A DNA stretch of 64,000 nt from Otis tarda (taxonomy: Eukaryota > Chordata > Aves > Otidiformes > Otididae). The position numbers and the translations under genes were made by a program. Position 1 is the stretch's first letter. Every line of letters starts with the position of its first letter. Shown here piece by piece: positions 50,383 through 63,046 of the stretch. The stretch lies in contig CM048591.1 in assembly GCA_026413225.1 (NCBI GenBank), positions 40,726,803 to 40,790,802 of the forward strand, in the 5' to 3' direction. The notes below the pieces were generated by a model, which did no database searches, was not told where the DNA came from, and was given only the letters and a program-made list of their open reading frames with translations.

Positions 50383-51185
50383 GTGCTGCCATTCAGATGT
50401 ACCTCAACAGCCTGGAGAATCAGGCCAACAGGAATCTCATGCAGTCCAACAAAGGTAAATGCAAAGTTCTGCACTTGGGAATGAACAACCCCAGGCATCA
50501 GTATGTGCTGGGGGCTGATGATCTGGAAAGCAGCATAACAGAAGAGACCCCTGGGGGTCCTGGTGGGCACCAAGTTGAACATGAGGCAAAAAGAGCCAAC
50601 AGCCTGAGCTGCATTAGGAGGAGTGTGGCCAGCAGGTTGAGGGAGGTGACTCTTCCACTCTCATCACCACTAGTGAGACACATACAGCATGCAGGGTCCA
50701 GGTCTGGGCTCCCCATTATAACGAAATATAGACATACTGGAGTAAGTTCAGCGGAGGGCCCCTAAGCTGGAGCATCTCTCATATGAGGAGAGGCTGAGAG
50801 AGCTGGGGTTGTTTCCCATAGGGAAGAGTAGTCTCAGGGAGGTCTCATCAGTGTGCATAAGTATCTGACAGTAAGAGTAAAGAAGATGGAGCTAGAGTCT
50901 CCTAGTGGTGCTCAATGACAGGACACGAGGCAGTGGAGATAGATTAGAATATAAGAAATTCTGCTTAAACATAAGAAAAAACTTTTTTTTTTTAATGTGA
51001 AGGTGACTGAATGTGCAACCAGTCTGTCCAGGAAAGTTGTCTCCATCTTCGGAGAATATTCAAAACCCAGCTGGATGCAGCTCTGAGTTGCCTGCTCTAG
51101 GTGATCCTGCTTTGAGCATGGGCATGGACAACGTAATCTTCAGAGGTCTCTTCCAGCCTCGATGACTTTCTGATTCTGTGATTGG
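50383..51185 (+). mobile_element. CR1 LINE 3' part, plus strand
   Basis: 5'-truncated CR1 beginning in the late reverse transcriptase region: NLMQSNKGKCKVLHLGMNNP, then SCIRRSVASRLREVTLPLSS. It ends with a worn tail, CTTCCAGCCTCGATGACTTT then CTGATTCTGTGATTGG. Frameshifted and dead. Older than the copy at 55752. Confidence 0.88.
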
Positions 51186-54100
51186 GTGGATAAAAACACA
51201 GCCCAAAATAACACAGTAGTGTGATAATGAGAATCTGGAAATTGACTCAAGTCCTGTCATCAGAGGGAATGGCACCTCGTATAAAACTTCCATTGAGATG
51301 AAATAGTATTGAGCTTGAGAAGGCTATTGGGGTTACAAAGAGGACAAGAGAAGAACCTGAACGCCATGAGTCTTGCACAGCTCTAGGAGATGGACAGAAC
51401 AGCATCTTACCTAGAGAAGGAGTGGTGACTAAATGGAAATAGTTTGCAAAGAGGCGGAGTGGGATCAAAGCGCAGCTGCTGTGCATCCAGTTCTGCACAC
51501 CACCCAAATTTAGTGTAGATTTTTGGGCCATAGATTGCAGATCATCTATTATTCTCCTACAGATGTTTTTTTTATTAGCAGTACTGTTTAGTTATTGTTG
51601 TTCAAAAATAGGCTTAGCATACTGACTTTGTATCAGAAAAGTTAGCAAGTAGGCATTCTGGAATCTGCCAGTAAGATTATGGATTACCAGAAACAAACTT
51701 TGTGGCTAGTCAAAAAAAACCAACCAAACAAAAAAAAAAAAAACCCAAACCCCCCATACTAATCTTATGCCAATTATAAAGACTGTTCTCATCCTTCACT
51801 TTTCTTGTTCTCCCTGAACCAGCAGCTCCACAGCTTTCTTTTTTAAATACTACTGGGAAAGGGGAGGTGAATGGGGATAAATCCATACATACATCACATT
51901 AATACAGATATAAGCAAGCTCTGAAGATTACCTTACATAGTTTCAAATTTTATCATTATAGGATGACAGCCATTATTTGCAACGGCGAGCTTGGTACACC
52001 ATGACAATCTTCCATTACGAGAACAAGCTGATGAGCACAGTCTTTGGATTGAGTTATAGAAAGCTTTAGAAACCAACAATAATAAATCCTAGTAAAATCT
52101 GCTTTCAAAATGAGTATTTTTTTCCTGATTTTTAACAAACAGCAATAAAAGTTTCAAGTTTTTTTTTCAATTTTCCCATCAGGAATTTAAAAAATTGGCT
52201 AGCCATTTACAAGGGTGAAGAAATACAGGGCAATTATTCCCAAGTTATGTTTAAATAGCCAAGAAAAGTAGATCATGGCATTCTTGCTATAACATGCAAC
52301 CCCAAAAAGATCCCTTGTTTATCATTCCCAGCGCTTAAACTTGATTTTGAAACATCTATGTATTAAAAACCATTAGCTAATGAGAACTGCAGATTTGAAG
52401 TGTGAGAGACTACCAAATTAAACATTGTTGAAGACTCCATTGATAAAAAACAAGAATAAAACCAAGACACATTAGTGCAAAATAAAAGAACTTCAAATTT
52501 CAAATGACATTTTTCTATTTTTTTACAGAGATTAGTACATGTCATTTAAAGAAATTTCTGCTAGATTAAGTTTTAAAGTACTAAATAGTATACTTTGCAC
52601 CAAGCACAATAACAGACTATGTTAAAATGAAAAACAATTTTGTAAGAAACTGCTGCCCTTTGAAAATATGCACATTTAATAATTTATTTTTAAAAATGCA
52701 CCCTGAAGTAAAAAAAAAGCTCTCACGTCACCTGAACTTCTGAATTTCCCTAAGTTTCACTAGGCCTACTGGTATTATATAGAACATATATTCCTAAATT
52801 TGTTAGAACTGGCTTTAACTCACCTATCCGGAGTTTCATCATGTAAACAATTTCAAAATAAGAACAGAGGTTTTAAAGCTGTCTCATGTGGTAACAGGAT
52901 AGTGGGCAGATCTTCCTTAAATGAACTGCCACCTTAAGATTTTATAGGGTCTCAATACTTTTGCATGGGTAATTATGACCAATTTAATCTCGGGTACAGC
53001 CTGTCAGTGCTTAGGTAAGCTTGTAATTCCAAGCAACATGTTTGCTCCCTTTCTTCCTCTTAGCAATAAGAACCGGACTTTTCAGGTGTCATTTTGCAGC
53101 AATCTGCAGATATAGCTGTGTTGGGAGGTGACTGTACACATGCAGGTGGCAAGAACTCACAGATAAAGCACTAGGAAAGAATTTTAAAGGCCTGACAGTG
53201 CAAAAGTTACCAAAGGAAAAAAAAAAGTTTAATAACCAGCGTAAACCTCCAGTAAAATAAACTCTGCTTTCATTTACTTAGTACGCTAATACATACGCAG
53301 AGTAAAGTTTTGGCAACTCTGCACTATGAGATTGGCAAGAACTCCTCCCAAACACTGGTTTGAAAACCCCTTGTCTTGACATCAATTGTGCTAGCACTTA
53401 AGAATTTCAGCTGGAAATCAGGACCCCCTATGTGTCTGTCAAGTAAGAGACACCAGCTCCTGCTCGGAGGTTACACAGCACAGTGTCGCAGAAGGTGCTA
53501 CCTCAGAAAAAACACAGGCTGACACGTGGCTTTCCAATTGTGAAGTAACAATAAAACAAAGTTAGGCATAAAAGCTTCCTGCTTGGGTAATGAATGCCAA
53601 GTTTTTACACAAAACACATTTTCATTTCAAACACAAAGCTGGGAATTGTGAAATGGATATGTCCTAAGGGCTAAAATTAATTTTTTGGCCTTTCCTACCA
53701 AAGAAAACATATCAGATTGGGAACTTACTCGCATTTTAAAATATATATTATGATTATAGATAAGCACTTGGCACAATTACCTTGGAAATATTTAGGTCCA
53801 AAAAGTATTTACTTGTAAGGTTAAAAAAACTCAAATAAACAAAAAAAAAATAACCAAAGAGACTTACTTTGCGACAGATATTTTTGTTTATTTAAAAGTG
53901 TTTTGCTTTTCAGTTAGTGTTCCCTGCAATTTCCAACCAGTGGCTATCTACAGATATTTCCAAGATGCTCTGCATAAAGTTCTAATGCTTTTTCAGCAAA
54001 ACATGGGCATAAGTTCAAGCACTAGGAAAAGTAATCACATTTAAAGGACATTAACTACAGCTGACCTAAGACTAGCAGTGGAACCACAAAACAATAGAAA

Positions 54101-55751
54101 TAAGTAATACATCTAAAAATGCATTCTTCCTTTTTATTTAAAGGTTATTTTACAATAATTTTTTCTTTCATGGAATACCTTCAGTTTGAAGACAGCGAAT
54201 GAAGGTATCTCCAATAAACTATTTCAGCTCTAGCTCAGCATTGAGAGAGAAAAAGGTGTCATCATTAGCCTAATGCCTTCATAATAGAAATGGTTATTTC
54301 AGTACTGAGGAGCATTTGCTACTGAAGAAGCCAATAGAAATTCAATTATTAAATACCTCAATGTGTTCCTGAACTTTAATTAAGTTTTATTAACTCATAT
54401 TTAGTATTCATTATAAGTATACCAAATTTTCCCTTAGAAAGGTGCACTACTGTTTTGAAAAATAATTCTGTAAGCTAAATCCAACTTCAATCCCATAACG
54501 ATGAGAGAAGATAATCATAAAGAACAGCAGTGTCACTATGCACTAAGGTTTTTGCAAAGGTCTGCTTACCCATGCTACTGTTGTAGAAAACATCCTATAA
54601 TCCTAATCATATGGAAAGCAGAGCTTTCCAGAGAGAATCCTGCATTATGGGCTGAGAGGACTCTCTGCAGAAAAGAGCATCAGTGCTTGAAAGCCTGGAA
54701 ATCAGTGACTATGCAATATGATAGACAGCATCATCTCCGACATTATCACTCACACAATTTTTTGCTTCTAGTGAAATGAAAACCACTGAATGTATTTTCA
54801 CACAGAGGGAACTGATTCCTACCAAAGCTGCAGAACTCTATTCTTATTACAGTTTTTGGTTTTTTTTTTATAACTCCAGGTTTGAGCAAATAAAATTGCA
54901 GGCTAAATAGAACCAGTGTGAATATATTTGAAAGAAATCAATTTTACTTTTATTTAAAACACATACATGGTCATCACTACTACCAACAGAAGATACTATG
55001 TATGTAAAGCCTATTCTCTCTAGTCACCAAGCAAAAAACATAGCCATTCATTTTCAGGCACAGGTTATTTTCCTATTTACAGTTCAGAACATTATCTAGA
55101 GGAAGTTAATAATCCCTGTGTTATTTCATATGATGACTCTATTAGAAGAGTATGAATATCAGAAGAAATGTAAAAAATAGCAAATATTCAATCAACTGGA
55201 AAAGGACACTTAAGAAAACACAAGCAAAATCACAGCTAATGAAGCTGGCTCTTATGTTTTGATTTTTGTTTAATCAGTGTGTATACTTAATATGTGCTAC
55301 CTGAGTTACAGAGACCTCAAATTTAATTCTCCTAAAACAAAACTTAAAAGAAATAAGACACTAAACAAATTATCAAATCTTGTCCCTTCTTCCTTCTTTT
55401 TTGGACAAAACCCCGTAAGTTTAACATATCTGAAACATGAACATTGTTGTGTTAAGCACAGACTGGAAAAAGCTACATAATTATCTTTTTACCATTTAAC
55501 AATTTTTCACATTGCTTTTGATAATGTATGAGTTTTAAGTGGAAAATGTTCCCTCTCTGTGCTCTGTTTTCAACTCATATATAAGTGAAAATTTGCAAAT
55601 AGAAGTGATGGAAAAATAATTTCAAAGTTTCCTATACTGCAGTTATCACTCTGGGTTAACTACACAATAGTGGCAACTGGAACATGCAAGAAATTGTAAT
55701 ATCATTTGATAATTCCGATGTAAATAAACTCAAATTTTACAGCTTTTTACA
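51186..55751. other. Intron 1 sequence, no gene seen
   Basis: AT-rich, with A and T runs near 51715-51760 and 54860. Chance frames of at most 94 codons. Nothing recognised. Confidence 0.5.
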
Positions 55752-57597
55752 GAGAGGTTGTCCGAGTGGGCAAGGATCAGGTAAGGAAGCCTAAAGCCTG
55801 ATAGAATTAAGTCTGGCCAGGGACATCAGGGACAACAAGAAAAGCTTCTATAGGTACACTGGGAATAAAACGAAGACCAGGGAAAATACAGGCCCTCTCT
55901 GAAAGGAAATGGGAGACCTGATTACCAGGCACATGGAGAAGGCTGAGGTATTCAGCAAGTTTTTTGCCTCAGTCTTCACCAGCAAGTGCTCTAGCCACAC
56001 CGTCCAAGTAGTAGAAGGCAAAAACAGGGACTGGGAGAATGAAGAACTGCCCACTGTAAGATAAGAGCAGTTTTAGGACCATCCAAGGAACCTGAAGGTG
56101 CACAAGTCCATGGGACCTGATGAGATGCATCTGCGGGTCCTGAGGGAACTGGTAGATTAAGTTGCCAAGCCGCTAGCCATCATACTTGAGAAATCGTGGC
56201 AGTCCAGTGAGGTTGCCACTGACTCAAAAAGGGCTAACATAGCCCCCATTTTTAAAAAAGGGGAACAAGGAAGAGCCAGGGAACTACAGGCCAGTCAGCC
56301 TCACCTCTGTGCCTGGCAAGGTCATGGAGCAGATTCTCCTGGAAACCATGCTAAGGCACATGGAAAATAAGGAGGTGATTTGTAACAGCCAACACGGCTT
56401 CACTAAGGACAAATCGTGCCTGACCAGTTTGGTGCCCTTCTACAAAGGGATTACAGCATTGGTGTACATGGGACGACCAACTGACATCATCTACCCAGAC
56501 TTGTGCAAAGCATTTGACACTGTCCCACATGACGACTTTGTTTCTAAACTGGAGAGACATGGATGTGAAGGATGAACCACTCAGTGGATAAGGAATTGGC
56601 TGGATGGCCACACTGAAAGAGTTGTGGTGGAGACTGGTGACGAATGGCATTCCTCAGGGGTTGGTATTGGGACCAGACCTGTTTAACATCTTTGTCAGCA
56701 ACATGGACAGTGAGATTTAGTGCACCCTCAGCAAGTTCACCAAGCTGTGTGGTGAGGTCCACATGTGGCAGGGAAGGGATGCCATCCAGAGAGACCTTGA
56801 CAGGCTGGACCTGTGCAAACCTCATGAAGTTCAACCAGGCCAAGTGCAAGGTCTTGCACAGAGGTTGGGGCAATCCCAAGCATAAACACAGGCTGGGCAG
56901 AGAATGGATTGAGAGCAGCCCTGAGGAGAACGACTTCGGAGTGCTGGTGGATGACAAGCTTAACATGAGCCAGCAGTGTGCACTTGCAGCCCAGAAAGTC
57001 AAGTGCATCCTGGGCGGCATCAAAAGAGGTATGGCCTGCAGGTCAAGGGAGGTGATTCTGCCCCTCTACTCTGCTCTTGTGAGACCCTACCTGGAGTACT
57101 GCATCCAGCTTGGGAGCCCCTAACATAGGAAGGAAGCGAGTTCAGAGGAGGGCCACAAAGATGATCAGAGGGCTGGAGCATCTCTCCTTTGAGGACAGGC
57201 TGAGACCATTGGGGCTGTTCAGCCTGGAGAAGAGAAGGCTATAAGGGGAGACCTTATAGTACTTAACCTTCCAGTACTTAAAGGGGGCTTATAAGAAGGA
57301 TGGGGAGAAACTCTTCAGCAAGGCCTGTTGTGAAAGGATGATGGGTAGTGGTTTTAAAATAGAAGGAGGCAGATGCAGATTAGACATCAGGAATTTTATT
57401 TTTTTATAATGAGGGTGGTGTAACACTGGAACAGAGAGGCAGTGGATGCCCCAACCCTGGAAACATTCAAGGCCAGGTTGGACAGGGCTCTGAGCAACCT
57501 GATCTAGTCAGGGATGTCCCTGTTCCTTGCAGGGGGGTTGGACTAGATGGCCTTTGAAGGTCCTTTACAACCCAAACCATTCTATGATTCTATTTTT
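55752..57597 (+). mobile_element. CR1 LINE, plus strand
   Basis: The longest complete-tailed CR1 here, starting in ORF2 upstream of the reverse transcriptase (GAGAGGTTGTCCGAGTGGGC) and ending CATTCTATGATTCTATT. Frames include [40 protein letters not shown] and [20 protein letters not shown], broken by stops. The catalytic FADD segment is deleted near 56737 (AAGTTC runs straight into ACCAAG). It matches the CR1 split by the provirus and shows what its uninterrupted target site looked like (56101-56125). Confidence 0.94.
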
Positions 57598-58677
57598 TGT
57601 AACAGGTTTCCATATGTTGGCACATTCATTTTTCAACTGTATCTTACAGTTCTTTTAGTATTGATATTGCAAACTGTTTTCCATAGGAACTGATGGAAGA
57701 CTTCATAAGACAGTATTTCAAATAAATAAAAGTAGATTATTGTCCCTATTTAAGAAAAAAAAAACAAACAAAAAGATTCAGTTAACAGTCGAAGACCAAG
57801 CAATATACCTGAGAACTGGAAAAGGGCAAAGGTAGAAAACTCCGCCTGTCACACTGAAAAGCTAGCTTACTCTCTCAAGAATTACTGCAAATAAAGTTGT
57901 ACCTACAAAATCTTAATCCAAATTTACACATAATTTTATACCTGCAAGAGATGTGAACCAAAGCATAGTAACTACAGAAAAGCATTAAGATACAAGACAG
58001 CTCCAAGGTCACTTAACACAAAGTTTAAAATACATAACCAAAAGCAGTTTGTGAGCTACGGATAAGTTTCAGCAATTAAATATGATAGAGAATGGAAATA
58101 ATAGTGACAAAAGTTATCAATAGGACCTGAATTTTTCCCTTTTTTTTTTTTTGTTATCTGCCAAGCAAAAAAAAAGCAAAATCTTTCTTCAGAGCCCTTT
58201 AAATGACAGGCTAGATCAATTTACTGACTGAAAATAGGAAAGTACTTGGGCAAAATGGATTAGTAGTTACCTGTTATTTACCAGTAATTTATTTTCTCAG
58301 GTTTCCTATGCTCTATATTTTAGAATGAGGTTTTATTTACTCGAATCAAATTTTTACTTTCTTTTCAGTGTACTGAAAGTGGCAATGTGCACAACACTAC
58401 ATATTGTCAACTATGAGTGAACCCTTGCCAGCAGAAACCCAAAAACATGTTTCGAGTACACTTTCAGTGCTCAGTTTTATAAACGACTGGGCTAACAAGA
58501 GTTTTCAGGACACGTCAGCAAGTTGACTGCTTCCTTTAAAACAAGCCTAAAAGTAACTCATAATACCACAAAGGTGGAGAATATTCACAATTTTTCCAGA
58601 ATTTTCTCCTTCAATGATATTGACCCAAAACTTCGGGAAGGCAGCTACATGCAACAGCTTTTAAATGGAAAAGGAGT
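57598..58677. other. Intron 1 sequence, no gene seen
   Basis: AT-rich sequence with short A and T runs; nothing recognised. Confidence 0.5.
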
Positions 58678-58812
58678 GGGAAGGGAGGAAGGGAGGAAGG
58701 GAGGAAGGGAGGAAGGGAGGAAGGGAGGAAGGGAGGAAGGGAGGAAGGGAGGAAGGGAGGAAGGGAGGAAGGGAGGAAGGGAGGAAGGGAGGAAGGGAGG
58801 AAGGGAGGAAGG
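58678..58812. repeat. GAAGGGAG octamer array, about 17 copies
   Basis: 135 bases built almost purely from the 8-base unit GAAGGGAG, all purine on the plus strand. Because 8 is not a multiple of 3, the array reads as an 8-residue peptide repeat (REEGRKGG) in an otherwise meaningless 185-codon frame. Mirror-symmetric purine tracts of this type can form triplex DNA. Confidence 0.97.
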
Positions 58813-61800
58813 TCTAAATACACTAAAACAAACTGAAGCCAGAGAAAAGTGGTATAGTCAAGCTAAACTTTCAACATGGATAACACAACATGCATTCTGC
58901 ATGCAAAGAAAGTTGTATCCACATCTTTTGGAAAACAAATTCCAAATGAGTTCTGATCCCTCTTTTATGCTCGTGAATGAAGCAGTTCTTGAGGCAACAA
59001 TTAGTATACTGCTACTTATAAAAAATTATCTAACTTGCATTCCTCAGTGGAGGGTATCATTAGACCTGGAACTGATTTAGAAAAATTAAAAAGGAAAACT
59101 TAATAACTAAAGCTTGTATTTAATACTTCACTGCAGAACCTAGAGCTAAACTGTTTCCCAGGACAGTATTTTAGTTTTTATGTTTTATTACTTCCAACAG
59201 AAGCGCTCTTTCAGAAGCATTTGTTTGTACAAATTGATCACCTGCTCTTACAAATTAAAAAAAACCCCAAAATTAATAGTGGCCTTGCATGGTTCTCACA
59301 CTCAAGTGGAAGCCAAGGACTAATCTGTCATGGATCAGCACTTGTTAGACATAAAATCAACATCTACTACTTGGAGAGGTTTTCTCTTTATCTAGTGGGG
59401 AAAAAAAAAAAAATGTGACTTGGTGACACACAATAGACTTCGCTAAATATTTTTTTGACAAAAAAAAGTGTGCTTAACAGTAGCTATGAATCAATAAAGA
59501 CGTGATACAGCCACTGTTAAACTATAAAATGGAGGTAAAGCAATAGCACACAACAGTCCTTGCCTTCTTTGGGTGCTTTTGTTCGTACTAAGTCATTCCG
59601 GAGGTAAAAAGGAAGCTAGCCAGCTAGATACATTATGAATATTATACAGGTCATTCAGAAGATCATAACTTTATCAGATCTAGTTAAACAATATGAGAAA
59701 AAAATGTGATTGTGATACTACAGGGCAATTTTTTCATACATTTGAAGAGTGAAACAGGTCACTCACTTGGAAAGGTTTAGTATTAAAGCCATAGTAACAA
59801 CTGCACAAATCACAGCAAATTAAATAAAATGAACATATGCGTTATTGGGTTTGCTTTGTGCAAATGAAACAATTTATTGCTCAGTTCACCGGCCTCTGCT
59901 GCTCAGAGAGAAATTATGCTAAGAGTCAGACTTTGGTTTTAAGCTGTAGTTGCTCAGTACTTCAAAAATCAAAGCTTGCAAGGTATAAGCTCCCACATTC
60001 ATTTACATTAGCTCAGTGCCCAGTACTTCATACATGGTATTCAGGGAGCTGTGGGACCCTGAAGCACTTATTTTAAGCTAGTCCTTGTATTTCGGTTTCA
60101 AAGCAGAAAGATATACTACTCAATTTACTTCTTTCCACTAATATCAGGCAAACAGGGTAACTTATACAAAGAACAACAAAGCAAATACAGTAAAAGAAAG
60201 TAATCTGAATGCAATCCTAACAAGAATCACTTAGCAGTTAACAGAAGATTTAATAGCATTATCATAAAAATACAAATGTTCATTTCTTTCTCTTTCAGAA
60301 GGGTAAAGATGATTATGTTATACTACTCACTAACCTCCCTTTTAAGTAAAATAGTCATTGGATAAAATTCTAATTTTACCTTGCCTATTATGCTATTATT
60401 TCCTTTGGAAACAAGGCCAGATAGGATGACACGAAAAAAAAATTAAATTATCTTCCTTTATGATCGCAGTCAGAGAAAAAAAAAAGATTGTGTTTTCTCT
60501 CTTATTCTGTTCTGTTGCTTTCTTCAAGGAATATGAAGAATCAACACTAGCTATCTCTGAAAATGATGGTGCACCAAAAAGCCAGAACAGTCAACAGTAT
60601 GATGTTAATTTCTAGAAGAATTGCAGTGGATTACCTTTTTAGGACCTTACAGGTATCACACATTCTCAACAGATCATGTCCTCATCACTTCACTACTGAT
60701 CTCTCCCCTCCCAAATAATGTTTCATGGGTTTTGTATACCACGTAACACAAAACTAAAGGCAACAAAGCCATGTGATCCTTTTCCTCCTCAAAAAGTTGT
60801 GCTTGTTTTATCTTACAACAACTGCTACTACTTGTCTAGTAACTGCTATCCCTTTGAACATTTAAAAAAAAAAATCTTTGATGTCTTAATAATGATGGCA
60901 TCAACTACAAATACAACAGTTAAATTCTCCCAGAGTGAAGCTCAGAGCATACTAGAGTTGGAAAATAACTGACATTTTCAACTAACAGCCAGTGAAGAGA
61001 AAAAATGGTTTTGGCACAAAGCATTTAATGGTAATTTTGCTAAACTTCCAAAGGAACATTATCTTATTATAATCCTTAAAACATTTAAAACTGCATAAAG
61101 ATAATGTTGAGAGAAAGATTTAAATTCTCCTATTCAAAGAGCAGAAAGGCTGTTTTAGTTAAAATGCATAGAGGGAGAAGTAATGAAGTATCATTTGATA
61201 GCTTCAGCATTCCTTTCTCAGAAATAAAATCCAGTTCAACTAAAATTACTGTTTTGACACATATACCAATTGGTAAGATCTGAGCAAAAGTTTGAGTTAG
61301 TTGCTGTAAATTATGCTCGTTTTTGCCACCCAGCATGTGGCAGGGGTGGCAGTCTACCTTCAGCTCTGCAAAATCAGGTTTTCAACATTAAAGCACATTG
61401 AGATTTCCAGTTTAAAAAAAGGATGCTACCTTGATCCAACTATGCGTAATCTGGTTCAGAAATAACTAAGGATAAAGATGTATTTGTACACTGATAGAGC
61501 TGTTCTTATGTATGCTTACATTATCTTTGGGCTTCATTATGCCAGTCAGCCATGCATAATCCAAACAGTTTAGAAATATTCTGCAACTGCCTATGGTGAA
61601 GCTTGTGGCTACTGAAACTGATTTCTATCAGGTATTTGCTCAGATTAGGTTCTAAAGAAATTGATTATCTCACTTACTCTTAGAAACCATAATACACAAT
61701 CAGAATCTCAAGGCACAACTAACACTTGCTCATTGCATCAATTTTCTCTGGAGTCAATTTTGGGAATCCTGTGTTAGCAAACTACTAAAACAAAAATAAC

Positions 61801-62981
61801 AAGAATTAACCACGTTCATGTCAAAATATTATTCTTCAAACTAAGACAGCCTCCTGTCTTTACATCTATTCAAGTTACAGTAGTTTTACATTATTTCTTC
61901 TTAGTATTAATTTTCAAACAGATAGGAAAGAAAAAAAAAAACAACAAATTTACCAGGCAGATAAGCAGAGGGATTCCTCATTTTTTAATAAAATCTCTTC
62001 ACAGAAGCTGACACAGATACAGTAAATATATCTGACAAAGGCAGGCAGACAGCTTGGAGGAGGAAGGCTGCCAAAAAGCAAGCAATCACTATCAGATATG
62101 CCCTCATGAGTTAGGATATAAGCACTCCTCTAGCGCACGTATCCCAGGAAGATGAACCAAGAGCCCTTACTGCCAGTTAACAGTGAGGAGCTGAGGCACA
62201 GCAGCCGTTTTTCTCATGTCCATATCTGCAATGCATTGTGGAGTTGCACAGGCTGAGACGCCTTGACTGTGCCCACATCATCATCGATAGGTTTCCTATT
62301 CCTATGCCACTACTTAAAAATGTCAAACTGTATTTTACCACAGCCAGCAGCATGACCTGCTACGGATTACTGTCCCCAAATGCATCTCTCTGCTTTATAC
62401 AAGACCTCTAAAGAGCAGCAGTTCTATCTTAACATGGCTTGTCAATGAGAACTGACTCTGTCAAACACGACCCTCTCCACACTCGGTCATTATAATAACA
62501 CTGGAAGAAAACCCACTTGAGATGGTCTCACTGGGTCTTGAGCAGGACCACCTGAGCTCACTCCCACAGTTCACAGTCTGATGCTTATGAGTGTTCACAA
62601 GCAGCATTATCTTCCCCATGCTTAAATGTTTTACACTGAAGTGTTATCCAGAAGCATAATTTAAGTATTTATTTATAAATTATTAATGTCCTCTAATAAG
62701 CTACCAGGAAAAGAATACATTAGTCCTCTTAGCCATTAAATTTATTTTGTTTGGTTGGTTGTTTTTTTTTTTAAATGCCCACTTCTCCCAGCAACAAATC
62801 CCTTTTAATTAAGAATTTTTAATAGAGTCTTTTTTAGGAACCCATAATGGCTGCAATGGGGTCCATTCTGCCAAAGGTCTCAGTATTATGGAATAATCTG
62901 AGCTCTATCCAAAGTCTGCAATCACTGTCAAGAGGGAAACCCTGATGCACTCAGGAGGGGGCAGGGACTGGGTCAAAAAAT
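58813..62981. other. Intron 1 sequence, no gene seen
   Basis: AT-rich sequence; chance frames of at most 84 codons. No exon, repeat family or RNA gene recognised. Confidence 0.5.
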
Positions 62982-63046
62982 AAAAAAGAACAGTGGGGAA
63001 AAAAAAAAAGAACAGCAGGGGGGAAAAAAAAGAACAGTAAGGAGGG
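62982..63046. repeat. Imperfect purine tandem repeat, three units
   Basis: Three head-to-tail copies of an AAAAAGAACAG core followed by a G-rich run, with units of about 17 to 25 bases. Units differ in A-run and G-run length. Confidence 0.75.

Noticed and set aside
58678..58812. CRISPR-like regular repeat
   Set aside because: The units are contiguous with no spacers, in vertebrate DNA; a simple tandem repeat.
58523..59080. 185-codon frame with an REEGRKGG repeat
   Set aside because: Produced by the octamer array keeping one frame open; no coding features outside it.
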